DNA from: Peptoniphilaceae bacterium
GTDB taxonomy: Bacteria > Bacillota > Clostridia > Tissierellales > Peptoniphilaceae
DNA length: 63,371 nucleotides
Direction: 5' to 3'
NCBI GenBank assembly: GCA_030152565.1
Contig: JASLJE010000009.1
Location: forward strand, 1 to 63,371
Part shown: positions 40,961 to 51,024 of the stretch, piece by piece
Layout: the number at the start of each line of letters is the position of its first letter
Position numbering within the stretch: position 1 is the stretch's first letter
Notes under the pieces: model-generated
What the model was told of the DNA's origin: nothing
Seen by the model: only the letters and a program-made list of their open reading frames with translations
Database searches by the model: none
Translations under genes and position numbers: made by a program

Positions 40961-41707
40961 TTAAAACATCCCTTGAAACTTTCTCTTTCTCATACTTGAG
41001 TTATTTAGAATACTGAATAGCTGTCCCTTGTAAACCAAACCAAAGGCTATTAAACAAAGGGATAGTAAAACCCTAATAATAAGCCCTAGACCTGGCCCTT
41101 TCAACAAGAGGTTTCCAAATATAAAGACTTGAAAGAACCTTTGGTAGAATACTACAAAAACTATATTGATAACCCCCCATTGTAGGAAGTTATCCTTGAT
41201 AAAGCTAAGAGACCTTTTAATGGCCTCCATGCCATAAGAATTATCCAGGTAGATCATTTCAAAAATCGGACTTTTTATAAACATTATTATAAAAAGTAGG
41301 ATACTGGACAAGACATTAGTATTTAATCCTCCATAGCCCAGGCTATTTACAAAAGAGTAGATAACCCATTCTGCCAGGTAGAAAATAAAGTAAGTATTCA
41401 TCAATTGACCCTTATAAGTTTGAAAACCGCTGGTCAAGTCATTTTTTGTAATCCTATTATAATTAACTACTGAAAATAAAATTCCCAATAGATTGGACAA
41501 GAGTAAGATATTAAAAACATATCTTATAAGGCCCGCTATCATACCATTAGCCAAGATATTCAAAGGACTTATCAAAAGGTTAAATAAGGTTTGTAAAATA
41601 GTATATACTATCAAAACCAAGGCTATAATAGGTATGTTTTTAATGGATTTTAACGTGTTTTCAAATGCCTTCTTGTTTACTGTAAGTGCATCTTTTAAAA
41701 CTTCCAT
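40961..41707 (-). CDS. Polytopic membrane protein of unknown function
   Basis: 248 aa with about six hydrophobic helices, broken by loops such as NRITKNDLTSGFQTYKGQ and LDNSYGMEAIKRSLSFIKDN. The layout resembles the DUF975/glycerophosphoryl-type integral membrane folds that keep an amphipathic segment between helices, but I cannot name a family. It lies 8 nt after argS and 2 nt before the TPR gene, so a membrane-TPR pair working together is possible. Confidence 0.7.
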   Translation of the reverse strand: MEVLKDALTVNKKAFENTLKSIKNIPIIALVLIVYTILQTLFNLLISPLNILANGMIAGLIRYVFNILLLSNLLGILFSVVNYNRITKNDLTSGFQTYKGQLMNTYFIFYLAEWVIYSFVNSLGYGGLNTNVLSSILLFIIMFIKSPIFEMIYLDNSYGMEAIKRSLSFIKDNFLQWGVINIVFVVFYQRFFQVFIFGNLLLKGPGLGLIIRVLLSLCLIAFGLVYKGQLFSILNNSSMRKRKFQGMF

Positions 41708-41715
41708 AAAACCTC

Positions 41716-43410
41716 CTACATTTTTTCAGGACAGTCTATTCCTAATAAATTCATTCCTATGGCTATGGACATCTTAGTCGCATAAACTAATAGGATTTTT
41801 GCTTTCTTTTCATTTTCTTCAAGATTTAAAATGTGGGTTGTATTGTAGAACTTGTTAAAGGCCTTGGCTATCTCAGTTAAGTGTCTAGTTATCAAGGATG
41901 GTTCATACTTGTTCTTAGCATTCACTATAACTTGAGGTAGGTTGTAGATAGTCGTAACCAAGTCCATTTCTTCCTTGGAATTGATAAAGCTAAAGTCTAC
42001 ATCTGCCACAACATCTTGACCGTACTTATTAAGGATACTGTTGGCCCTAGCATAGGTATATTGAACATAAGGTCCTGTTTCTCCTTCAAAGTTTAATATT
42101 TCATCCCAGTCAAAGGTATAATCCTTGATTCTATTGTTGAAAAGCTCTTGGAACTTAATAGCTCCTATACCTATTTGCTTAGCAACTTCTTCCTTGTTTT
42201 CTAAATCTGGGTTTCTCTCTTCTATTATGGAAAGGGTCTTATCTATAGATTGGTTTAAGACATCTTCTAAGAAGACTACCTTACCCTTTCTAGTGGACAT
42301 GGTTCCATCCTTAAGGCCTACCATACCAAAGGCAACATGGTGGCACTGGTCATACCAGTCATAGCCCATCTTTTCCAAAACGTATTTTAATTGTTGGAAG
42401 TGTAGATTTTGTTGGGTAGCTACCACATAGATATTTTCATCAAATTTATAGTGGTCCTTCCTGTAGATAGCTGTTGCTATATCTCTAGTTATATAGGTTG
42501 ATGAACCATTGCTCTTAACTATTAAGGCAGGAGCTACATCTTTGTCAGAAAGGTCTACTATCTTAGCATTTTCTGATTCGACTAGTAGGTTTTTTTCCTC
42601 TAACTCTTCTATAACTGAAGGTATAAATTGAGAGTGGTAGTGCTCTCCGTCAAAGGAGTCAAATTCAATATTTAATAGGTCATAAACCCTCTTAAATTCC
42701 TTAAGACTTATATCCTTAAACCAGGACCATAATTCTAGGGCTTCTGGGTTTTTGTTTTCCAACTTGTTAAACCAGTCTCTGGCTTCATCCATCATTTCAG
42801 GCTTGTCTTCAGCTTCACTATTGTATCTTACATAAAGCTTTAACAACTCATTTATAGGATCCCTATTGATGGCTTCCTTATCTCCCCACCTTCTATAGGC
42901 AGATATAAGGATTCCAAATTGGGTTCCATAGTCTCCCAGGTAGTTAATAGCTATTGTATTATAGCCTAAGTGCTTGTGGATTCTCTTTAAAGCATCCCCT
43001 TGAACTGTAGATCTAATATGACCTATATGGAAGGGTTTTGCTATATTGGTTGAAGAGTATTCAACAATTATATTTTTACCTTCTCCCATATTTGAACTTC
43101 CGTATTTTTCAGCCTTGTTAAATACTTCCAAAAGAGTGTATTCAGCTAATTTTTGCTTGTCTATAAAAAAGTTTAAATAAGGTCCAACATTTTTAACCTC
43201 AGCTAAAATATCAGATTCTATTTTGTCCTTTAAATCTTCAGCTATCATATTAGGTGACTTTCTAAAGGTCTTAGCCAGTCTAAAGCAAGGAAAGGCATAA
43301 TCTCCCATTTCCTTGTTGGGAGGTACCTCCATACTTAGGTAGATGTCTTCCACATCCATACCTATATCTAAATTATTTAATACTTTTGAAATCTCTAATT
43401 TATAATCCAT
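41716..43410 (-). CDS. argS: Arginyl-tRNA synthetase
   Basis: ArgS charges tRNA-Arg. Class I motifs are HIGH in NIAKPFHIGHIRST (about 122-132) and MSTRKGK in place of KMSKS; the N-terminal Add-1 domain and C-terminal anticodon-binding domain (YVQYTYARANSIL onward) are present. Length is 564 aa, normal. The start lies 1 nt after mutS2 with no good Shine-Dalgarno, so it is probably translated by coupling. No T-box precedes it. Confidence 0.96.
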   Translation of the reverse strand: MDYKLEISKVLNNLDIGMDVEDIYLSMEVPPNKEMGDYAFPCFRLAKTFRKSPNMIAEDLKDKIESDILAEVKNVGPYLNFFIDKQKLAEYTLLEVFNKAEKYGSSNMGEGKNIIVEYSSTNIAKPFHIGHIRSTVQGDALKRIHKHLGYNTIAINYLGDYGTQFGILISAYRRWGDKEAINRDPINELLKLYVRYNSEAEDKPEMMDEARDWFNKLENKNPEALELWSWFKDISLKEFKRVYDLLNIEFDSFDGEHYHSQFIPSVIEELEEKNLLVESENAKIVDLSDKDVAPALIVKSNGSSTYITRDIATAIYRKDHYKFDENIYVVATQQNLHFQQLKYVLEKMGYDWYDQCHHVAFGMVGLKDGTMSTRKGKVVFLEDVLNQSIDKTLSIIEERNPDLENKEEVAKQIGIGAIKFQELFNNRIKDYTFDWDEILNFEGETGPYVQYTYARANSILNKYGQDVVADVDFSFINSKEEMDLVTTIYNLPQVIVNAKNKYEPSLITRHLTEIAKAFNKFYNTTHILNLEENEKKAKILLVYATKMSIAIGMNLLGIDCPEKM

Positions 43411-43411
43411 A

Positions 43412-45778
43412 CTATTTAAGGGTTACAATTGTAACACCTGCTCCTCCTTCTTTTAAGCTTCCAAGCCTATACTTGGAAACATATCTACTTCTTTTTAGGT
43501 AGTCTGTAACGCCTTCTCTCAAGGCTCCAGTTCCCTTACCATGAATAATGCTTACTTCTTTTAGGCCCATTAAAATGGCGTCATCCAGGTGTTTTTCAAT
43601 TTCTCCTATGGACTCATCCACATTCATACCCCTTATGTCCAGCTCTCTAGACACATCTTGGCCAGCCTTGTTTTTCAGTATATTCCTATAGCTTGTCTTT
43701 TGTTTTACTTCTTTTTTCTCTTCCTTTACCTTGACCACATCATTGATGTTTACAGTAAATTTAAGAATGCCCATTTGAACTGTCAAGTCTCCATTGTTGT
43801 CCGGAAGGGTTTGAACCACTCCCTGGTCATCCATGGATAAAATCTTTACTGTTTCACCCAATTTTAAATCGTCTATTGGGGCCTTGGTATTGATTCTCTT
43901 TTTCTTAGGCTTAATATATTTTTCTGATAAGTCCTTGTATTCGTCGTGGACCATAGTATAGGCCCTGTCCAACTCCTTATCTGAATATCCTGTTTGACTC
44001 TTGGCAAACTTAAGGATTTTCTTAGACTCTTCCTTGGCCTCTTCTAAAATAGCTAGGGCTTGGGCCTTGGCTTCTTCAACCTCTGACTCCTTGTCCTGTC
44101 TATGCTTAGAAATTTCCTTGTCCAGTCTCTCATTTAAAATCTCATAGTCTCTTTTTTGTTTTTCTACTTCTGCTAGTTTTTCTTCCAACCTAATCCTGTC
44201 AGTTTCTATGTCGCTAATCAGGTCTTCAAACTCCACATTTTCCTTGGATATATAGTCATTGGCCTCTGCCAAAATATCATTGTCCAAGCCTAGTCTTCTA
44301 GCTATTTCAAAGGCATTAGACTTACCTGGCGTACCTATTATCAACCTATAGGTAGGACTTAGGGTCTCCACGTCAAACTCTACAGAGGCATTTTGTACCT
44401 GGTCTGTAGATATGGCATAAAGCTTAAGCTCACTATAGTGGGTTGTAGATACGGTTAAAACTCCCCTTTGGGTTAAGTTGTCTATTATTGACATGGCTAA
44501 GGCAGCTCCTTCTGTCGGATCTGTACCTGAGCCCAACTCATCGAAAAGAACCAGGGACTTATCATCTGCCCTGTCTAAAATATCCACTATATTAGTCATG
44601 GATGCTGAGAAGGTTGACAAGGACATTTCTATACTTTGCCTGTCTCCTATATCAGCGAAAATATTTTCAAAAATAGCCAGTTCTGAAAACTGATCACAAG
44701 GTAGGTGAAGGCCTGATTGGGCCATTACTGTCATAAGTCCTAAAGTCTTTAGGGTAACTGTCTTACCACCTGTGTTGGGACCTGTTATGATTAGGGCCCT
44801 ATAGTCCTTGCCCAGGCTAATGCTTATAGGCACTACCTTCCCCTTTAGTAGAGGGTGTCTGGCATTTTTTATATTTATAATGTTTTTATCGTTTAAGATA
44901 GGTTTGATGGCCTGCATTTCATAGGCCAATTGTCCCTTGGCAAAGTTAAAATCTATTTGGATTAACTTGTCCTGATTGCCTGCTATCTCTTCATTGTAAA
45001 GGTTGCAAAGGTCTGATAGGTCCCTGAGGATCTTATTGATTTCCTCTACTTCCTTTAACTCTAATTTTCTAATCTCATTGTTTATTTCTACCACTGCCAT
45101 CGGTTCTATATAAAGGGTTTGGCCAGAAGATGATTGGTCGTGAACCACTCCTGGGAAAAACTTTCTAGACTCAGCCTTAACTGGGACTACATATCTTCCG
45201 TCCCTCATGGTTATCAAGTTTTCCTGTAGCTTATTTTGACTGCCCTTTACTATGGCATTTAATCTGTCTCTTACATCCTTGGTTTTTTGCTTGATGCCCC
45301 TTCTTATGGTAAAAAGATTTTTGGAAGCATCATCTGCAATTTCATCTTCAGATATAACAATCCTATTTATTTCTTCTTCCACCCTAATATTGGAATAAAG
45401 AGTCTTGATAAGCTCAGACATCCTATTGTCTTCATCATCATTTTTATCCTCATATTCCCTTATATAGTCTTTTAAGGACCTGGATACTCTTAGGGAGTCT
45501 GATATTTGCATAAACTGCCCATTATCTAAAACTCCTCCCAGTTCCAACCTCTTCATGATTTTACTTAAGTCATGTATACCATATAAAGGCGGATTGTCAT
45601 GTTTAATTATTAGTTTTAAGGCATCTCTGGTCTCTTCTTGAAGTCTTTCAACCTCTCTTATATCCGTACTTGGAAGAAGGTTTCTACACCTTTCAGCTCC
45701 CAAGCTTGAATGGGCCCTATCGGCCAACCTTTCCTTAATCCTATGATACTCTATTGTCTCTAATGTTTTTTGTTCCAC
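43412..45778 (-). CDS. mutS2: MutS2 (RqcU) endonuclease/ribosome-splitting ATPase
   Basis: 788 aa. MutS core with Walker A TGPNTGGKTV and Walker B LVLFDELGSGTDPTEGAA, a long coiled region, a KOW-like part, and a C-terminal Smr nuclease domain (LDIRGM and HGKGTGALR). Known roles are suppression of homologous recombination and, in Bacillus, splitting of collided ribosomes. Its start is GTG overlapping the U32 stop (TAGTG), 7 nt after AGAGGTG; the family N-terminus supports this start. Confidence 0.95.
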   Translation of the reverse strand: MEQKTLETIEYHRIKERLADRAHSSLGAERCRNLLPSTDIREVERLQEETRDALKLIIKHDNPPLYGIHDLSKIMKRLELGGVLDNGQFMQISDSLRVSRSLKDYIREYEDKNDDEDNRMSELIKTLYSNIRVEEEINRIVISEDEIADDASKNLFTIRRGIKQKTKDVRDRLNAIVKGSQNKLQENLITMRDGRYVVPVKAESRKFFPGVVHDQSSSGQTLYIEPMAVVEINNEIRKLELKEVEEINKILRDLSDLCNLYNEEIAGNQDKLIQIDFNFAKGQLAYEMQAIKPILNDKNIINIKNARHPLLKGKVVPISISLGKDYRALIITGPNTGGKTVTLKTLGLMTVMAQSGLHLPCDQFSELAIFENIFADIGDRQSIEMSLSTFSASMTNIVDILDRADDKSLVLFDELGSGTDPTEGAALAMSIIDNLTQRGVLTVSTTHYSELKLYAISTDQVQNASVEFDVETLSPTYRLIIGTPGKSNAFEIARRLGLDNDILAEANDYISKENVEFEDLISDIETDRIRLEEKLAEVEKQKRDYEILNERLDKEISKHRQDKESEVEEAKAQALAILEEAKEESKKILKFAKSQTGYSDKELDRAYTMVHDEYKDLSEKYIKPKKKRINTKAPIDDLKLGETVKILSMDDQGVVQTLPDNNGDLTVQMGILKFTVNINDVVKVKEEKKEVKQKTSYRNILKNKAGQDVSRELDIRGMNVDESIGEIEKHLDDAILMGLKEVSIIHGKGTGALREGVTDYLKRSRYVSKYRLGSLKEGGAGVTIVTLK

Positions 45779-48084
45779 TATATAACACCTCTATTGTAGT
45801 GACCCAAAATATATTTATTTGAATCCATATATGTTTTCTTACCCAGTATAAAGGATTGGTAAAACTTATCTACTACTTCCTTCATATTCTCATCTTCTCT
45901 GTCTACCAGCCTAATAGAGTCTACATCCAAAGATCTCATCCTATCTTCCATGGTCAAAATATTTATAGGCCTATCTGTAAGGACTTCACTATAGCCAAAA
46001 TTCCTGTAAACTGGCAAACTATCATACTCATTTTCCAGGCTTATGTCCTTGGCAAAAGGACAAGTTCCACATTGGGAATCATCCTTACACCCCTTGACTA
46101 TAGAAGCTGGACAGTGCTTAAGTATCATCTGTGATAGCTGACCATAGCCTAGGATTTCACACCTGGCCTGTCTTTTTATCAGCTGGTCTATTTCATCTAC
46201 ATTTAATTCCTGGCTTAAACTAAAATCGTCTATGCCCTCTTCTAAAAGAAAGTCTATGGCCTGGGAGTTAAATATATTTAAGTGACTCTCCAAATGGATA
46301 GGCTTTTCATAGGCCTGGTAAAAGTAAAAATCTCCCCAGCTATTGGCTCCAAATCCATCTATTAAATCCAGGCTGGTTTCCAAATTCTTTCCTAGCCTGT
46401 CATAGTCTTTTTCCGTCATAATCCTAGGACCAATAAAATATACTGGTCCTTGATAAACCTGTCTTAGGTCTTTTAGGCTTTCTAAATTGTGGCTATAAAC
46501 CCTTCCAATTTTAGAAAAATCAATATCCCTAGAAAAATCTCTCATATATTCATAGGACAAGGTCTTTTTCCTGTCGATCTTCTCATCTTTTAAACTTGGA
46601 TAGGCCCTTCTAGTAATTTCTTTTCTAGCTAAAAGTTCCTGGTCCAAGAAGTCAGTTATTGATCTTCTAAAACTATTTAAAAAGCTTACAGGTATAAAGA
46701 TGTCCTGGTCCATGTCTAAATCAAAACTTGCTATTTCATAGATGGTATTTCCCATCCTATCCATCTGACTTCTAACCTTTTTTTCACTTAAGGGTCTATT
46801 TAAGGATTCTTCTATTAGAAAATCCCCCTCTACTTCCAAGGTTTTTCCATCCATCTCTATCCTAGCACTAGCCTTCTTCCCCTTCTTAAGGCTTAGAGTC
46901 AAGTCTATAGGCCTTTTAATGTCTTCTTCAAGGCTATGATCAAGTTGGTCTACTAGCTCCTTAGAATGGATTCTATAGACTGCACAGCCGTCTTTTAAAT
47001 CCTTGTAACGACTTAAATCCCAGACCTGTCCCCCCTTAAGGTCCTCAGTCAAGGTCAGGTTAAATCTTCTGTTTTTAATGTTTTCTACTGAAATTATATC
47101 TTCCTTTACCAGGTTTTTACTGGCCCTAAAGTTTATGGTCCTAGCATGTTTTTCAACATGGCCTACCAGTTCTCCAGATATGGAATCTTTTTCATTGTAG
47201 TAGTCTTTTCCAAAGTCTCCAAAGGCTAATCCTCTAGTAAACTTTCTATTGGATACGGTGGCTAGTCTATCCCTATCATAAGGCTTGTCTTCCAAGGCCT
47301 TCTTATATTCGCTTACCACTGTATAGACATATTCCTTCTTCTTCATCCTGCCTTCAATCTTATAGGAGTAAACCCCTATTTCCTGAAGTTTTTTTATATC
47401 ATCTATAAGATTTAAATCCCTGGCACTTAAAAAACTGTCAGAATACTTGCTTATAATCCTGCCATCCTTGTTTTTTAAGTCATAAACCTTTCTACAAGGC
47501 TGGGCACACCTGCCCCTATTTCCAGATCTTTGTCCTATCAAGGAACTTATCAGACACTGGCCTGACACTGAAACACAAAGAGACCCATGCATAAAGGCCT
47601 CTATTTCCAGACTGGTTTTTTTACCTATCTCTGCAATTTCATCCAGGTCAACCTCCCTGCCTACAACCACTCTTTCAAAGCCCAAGTCTTCTATGTAGCG
47701 GGCTGAGTTCAAGCTATTTATAGCCATTTGAGTGCTGGCGTGGATTTCCAATTCAGGAAAGGATTTTCTTATAATATTGTATATGCCAAAATCTTGAATG
47801 ATCAAGGCATCAACTTTAGCCTCTACTAATTCAATTATATACTGGTATATTTGCTCTAGCTCTTCATCTTTTATTAGTGTATTAACTGTTATATAGACCT
47901 TTATATCCCTAAGATGGGCATGGGCCACCAAGTTTCTTATATCCTCTATGGAAAAGTTATTGGCATAGGCCCTGGCTCCAAACTTATGGCCGGCCATATA
48001 GACAGCATCCGCACCAGCGGCCACTGCGGCATAAAACATGTCCCAATTTCCTACTGGTGCTAGTATTTCATAATTATTTTTCAT
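45778..48084 (-). CDS. U32-family peptidase/hydroxylase-like protein
   Basis: 768 aa. TIM-barrel U32 domain beginning EILAPVGNWDMFYAAVAAGADAVY, with family motifs MHGSLCVSVSGQC and the cysteine-rich SGNRGRCAQPCR. A middle DUF3656-like region and a C-terminal Cys cluster (CKDDSQCGTCPF) follow. The family includes RlhA (23S rRNA hydroxylation) and collagenase-annotated members; the Fe-S-type cysteines favour an RNA or cofactor modification role over proteolysis. It overlaps zapA by 11 nt and shares a base with mutS2. Confidence 0.87.
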   Translation of the reverse strand: MKNNYEILAPVGNWDMFYAAVAAGADAVYMAGHKFGARAYANNFSIEDIRNLVAHAHLRDIKVYITVNTLIKDEELEQIYQYIIELVEAKVDALIIQDFGIYNIIRKSFPELEIHASTQMAINSLNSARYIEDLGFERVVVGREVDLDEIAEIGKKTSLEIEAFMHGSLCVSVSGQCLISSLIGQRSGNRGRCAQPCRKVYDLKNKDGRIISKYSDSFLSARDLNLIDDIKKLQEIGVYSYKIEGRMKKKEYVYTVVSEYKKALEDKPYDRDRLATVSNRKFTRGLAFGDFGKDYYNEKDSISGELVGHVEKHARTINFRASKNLVKEDIISVENIKNRRFNLTLTEDLKGGQVWDLSRYKDLKDGCAVYRIHSKELVDQLDHSLEEDIKRPIDLTLSLKKGKKASARIEMDGKTLEVEGDFLIEESLNRPLSEKKVRSQMDRMGNTIYEIASFDLDMDQDIFIPVSFLNSFRRSITDFLDQELLARKEITRRAYPSLKDEKIDRKKTLSYEYMRDFSRDIDFSKIGRVYSHNLESLKDLRQVYQGPVYFIGPRIMTEKDYDRLGKNLETSLDLIDGFGANSWGDFYFYQAYEKPIHLESHLNIFNSQAIDFLLEEGIDDFSLSQELNVDEIDQLIKRQARCEILGYGQLSQMILKHCPASIVKGCKDDSQCGTCPFAKDISLENEYDSLPVYRNFGYSEVLTDRPINILTMEDRMRSLDVDSIRLVDREDENMKEVVDKFYQSFILGKKTYMDSNKYILGHYNRGVI

Positions 48085-48625
48085 CCATATCCCTATTTCT
48101 ATTGATATTTTCCTGTAGTTGCTTTTTGGCCAAAAGTGTTTCCTTCTCCTGAGCCTTAAGCTTGTCCATTAAATCTTCCAAATGGATCTTTAGCTTGTCA
48201 GAGGAAGTTATCTTCCTGTCCAACTCCAGCTTAAAATTATCCCTGTCAAGGCTGGTCAACTCCACTTGAAGTTTTAAGTCCTTGATTTCTTTTTTTAGCT
48301 GGTCATTTTCTTCCTTAAGCAACTTATTGGATCTTAAAGTTTTTTCATAATTTTCCTTTAAGGGCTCATATTCTTCTATAGGTACTGAGGCTACTTCCTT
48401 AAGATGCTCGTGATCTTTTAATACATTGTAGTACTCATCAGCTATATTCAAGGCTGCTAGAGTAGCTACCATGGTTGGATTTCTCTTAGAAATATTAACT
48501 TCTGCCTTTTTTATTTCCCTGTCCACATAGCTAACTATGTGATCTGTCTCCTGTCTACTTCTATTACTTTTAAGAACATAACTATTGTTTCCCAGTTCTA
48601 CTGTGTACCTATTAGTTTTTTCCAT
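48074..48625 (-). CDS. zapA: ZapA-like cell division protein with extended coiled coil
   Basis: 183 aa. The N-terminal ~85 residues match ZapA (NRYTVELGNNSYVLKS..., then NPTMVATLAALNIADEYY), which binds FtsZ and bundles protofilaments. The remaining ~95 residues form a charged coiled coil, longer than in classic ZapA (about 85-110 aa total). The gene is 2 nt after pheT and overlaps the U32 gene; ZapA next to pheT and U32/mutS2 is a common Firmicute order. Confidence 0.88.
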   Translation of the reverse strand: MEKTNRYTVELGNNSYVLKSNRSRQETDHIVSYVDREIKKAEVNISKRNPTMVATLAALNIADEYYNVLKDHEHLKEVASVPIEEYEPLKENYEKTLRSNKLLKEENDQLKKEIKDLKLQVELTSLDRDNFKLELDRKITSSDKLKIHLEDLMDKLKAQEKETLLAKKQLQENINRNRDMDEK

Positions 48626-48627
48626 GA

Positions 48628-51015
48628 TTAACCCCTTAAATTCACGTTAAAGGCCTCATTTAAAGCCTCAAGAATTTCTTCAAAGGCCTTTTTAACTTCC
48701 TTGTCCTTCAATGTTCTTTCATTTGATTGGAAACCTATCTTATAGGCCATAGATTTTTTACCATCTTCTATTTGATCGCCTGTGTAAATATCAAATAATT
48801 GAACAAACTTTAAGTGGTCTCCACCATTTTCTTCAATTATATTTACTACCTTGGCAGATTCTACCTCTTCTTCTAAGATTAAGGCAATATCTCTTTCTAT
48901 CATAGGATACTTGGATATTTTCTCATACTTAGTTAAAGGCTTCTTATAGTCATAGGCCTTGTCTAGGTTGATTTCGCAAACATAAACTCTCTTGGATAGA
49001 TCATAGTTTTCCCTAACTAAAAAGTCTATCTCTCCTATAACACCAATCTTACAATCTTCTATATAAACATCTGCACACCTACCAGCGTGGAAAATTTCAT
49101 TTTCCCTATTGGCAACAAAGGTTAAACCATCTATGCCATTTTTAGCAAGTAGTTTAATTAGAGAGTCCTTTAGATAGTAAAAATCATAGTCTCCCATAAG
49201 TCCCATAGTCACAACCTTATTGTCTATACCAACTTCTTCTTGGTCTGGCATAAAGATATTTCCAAGTTCAAATACTCTTAAGTCATCAGCCTTATTGTTA
49301 AGGTTTCTCTTTATCAAGTCCAACATGTTTCCTATTATGGTAGTTCTCATAACAGAGAAGTCTTCTCCCAAAGGATTTAGAATCTTAACAGAATTTCTAA
49401 GTTCATTTTCCTTTTTAAGATTTAACCTGTCATAGGTCTTTGGACTTATAAAGGAGTAGGTCAAGGTTTCTAAATAGCCTAGGGCATATAAATCATTTCT
49501 TAAATGATCATAGAAATCTCTTTTCTTACTCTTGGTTCCCCTGGTTAGGTCCCCTCTTAAAGGCTTGGCTTCTATATTGTGGAAGCCGTAAAGTCTACCT
49601 ATCTCTTCTATTAAATCAGCTTCTATGTGAAGGTCAGATCTAAAGTAAGGAACATCTACCAATAGGTAATCATCCTTCTTATTTACCACAAGTTCTAAAC
49701 TTTCCAAGTAGGAAATAATAGTTTTTTCATCCAGGTCTACACCTAATAAACTATTGGCCCTAGCTGGTCTTAACTTAATTTGTATATCATCTGTTTTCTT
49801 CTTGCCTGCATCTAGACTTCCTTCTATATGTTTTCCATCTTCCTGGTCTAACATTAGCTTAACAAATCTCTTGGATGCTTCTTCTGCATACTCTAGAGGA
49901 ATATTTTTTTCAAACCTATAGGATGCTTCTGATTTTAAGCCCAATCTCTTAGATGTCTTTCTTATAGACTCTGAATCAAAGTTGGCAGCTTCTATTAAAA
50001 TGTTTTTAGTAGTTTCTGTTACCTCTGAATCCAATCCTCCCATAATTCCCGCTAGGGATATAGGTTTATTGTCTCCATCACAAATTACAATATCGCCAGC
50101 TTCTAGTTTTCTTTCTTCCTTGTCCAAGCTGGTGAATACTTCCCCATCTTCAGCCAATCTAACTGTAATTTTTTCGTGATTGATCCTATCTAAATCGTAG
50201 ATGTGTAAGGGTTGGCCATACTCTAGCATGACAAAGTTACTCAAGTCTACGATGTTATTTATAGGTCTTACACCTGCTGATATAAGGTAGTTTTTAATCC
50301 ATTGTGGAGAGTCTGTTACCTTTACATCAGTCATAACTCTAGCAACAAACCTATGACAGCTATCAGTCTTAAGGTCTATTTCTTTCACATGGTCTTCTAT
50401 TCTATCACTACCCTTTGAAAGACTGTTGTCTGGTAGGGTAATTTTTTTATTAAAGGTCGCTGCAGTTTCTCTAGCCATACCTATCATGGATAGACAGTCT
50501 GGTCTATTAGGAGTTATTTCAAACTCTATAACTTCTTGGTCCATGTCTAGTTCAACTAGGGCATCTGCTCCAACTTCAACATCGTCTTTTAGGATGATAA
50601 TGCCATCCTTTACTTCCTTTGGAATAGCCCCATCCGCTATGGCTAATTCATCATAGGAGCAAAGCATGCCTGGAGACATTACTCCTCCAAACTCAGCAAT
50701 TCCTATAGTTATTCCCCCTGGTAGGCTGGCACCTTCTAGGGCAGCTACTACCCTGTCGCCAACCTTCATGTTCTTGGCTCCAGTTATTAGTTCTATTTCC
50801 TTATCTTTTAAGTCTAATTTTATTATTGACAATTTTTTCATGGTTTCATGAGGTCTAATTTCCATAATTTCCCCTATGACCATATTTGATAATTCACTGC
50901 TTAAATCAGTTATAGATTCAACGTGTGATCCAGAATCAGTTACCTTATCGGCTATTTCTCTTGTGGAATTATCTATATCAATATATTTTTTCATCCATTT
51001 TACAGGTACTAACAT
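48628..51015 (-). CDS. pheT: Phenylalanyl-tRNA synthetase beta chain
   Basis: 795 aa. Tandem domains in order: EMAP/OB tRNA-binding (residues ~40-150), B3/B4 editing domain (NPLG-less middle with PNRPDCLSMIG), B5 (LRPARANSLLGVDL), catalytic-like core and the FDX-ACB anticodon domain at the end (KYPMIERDIALILEE). It pairs with PheS as an alpha2beta2 enzyme and starts 9 nt after pheS. Length is normal. Confidence 0.97.
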   Translation of the reverse strand: MLVPVKWMKKYIDIDNSTREIADKVTDSGSHVESITDLSSELSNMVIGEIMEIRPHETMKKLSIIKLDLKDKEIELITGAKNMKVGDRVVAALEGASLPGGITIGIAEFGGVMSPGMLCSYDELAIADGAIPKEVKDGIIILKDDVEVGADALVELDMDQEVIEFEITPNRPDCLSMIGMARETAATFNKKITLPDNSLSKGSDRIEDHVKEIDLKTDSCHRFVARVMTDVKVTDSPQWIKNYLISAGVRPINNIVDLSNFVMLEYGQPLHIYDLDRINHEKITVRLAEDGEVFTSLDKEERKLEAGDIVICDGDNKPISLAGIMGGLDSEVTETTKNILIEAANFDSESIRKTSKRLGLKSEASYRFEKNIPLEYAEEASKRFVKLMLDQEDGKHIEGSLDAGKKKTDDIQIKLRPARANSLLGVDLDEKTIISYLESLELVVNKKDDYLLVDVPYFRSDLHIEADLIEEIGRLYGFHNIEAKPLRGDLTRGTKSKKRDFYDHLRNDLYALGYLETLTYSFISPKTYDRLNLKKENELRNSVKILNPLGEDFSVMRTTIIGNMLDLIKRNLNNKADDLRVFELGNIFMPDQEEVGIDNKVVTMGLMGDYDFYYLKDSLIKLLAKNGIDGLTFVANRENEIFHAGRCADVYIEDCKIGVIGEIDFLVRENYDLSKRVYVCEINLDKAYDYKKPLTKYEKISKYPMIERDIALILEEEVESAKVVNIIEENGGDHLKFVQLFDIYTGDQIEDGKKSMAYKIGFQSNERTLKDKEVKKAFEEILEALNEAFNVNLRG

Positions 51016-51024
51016 CTATTCCTC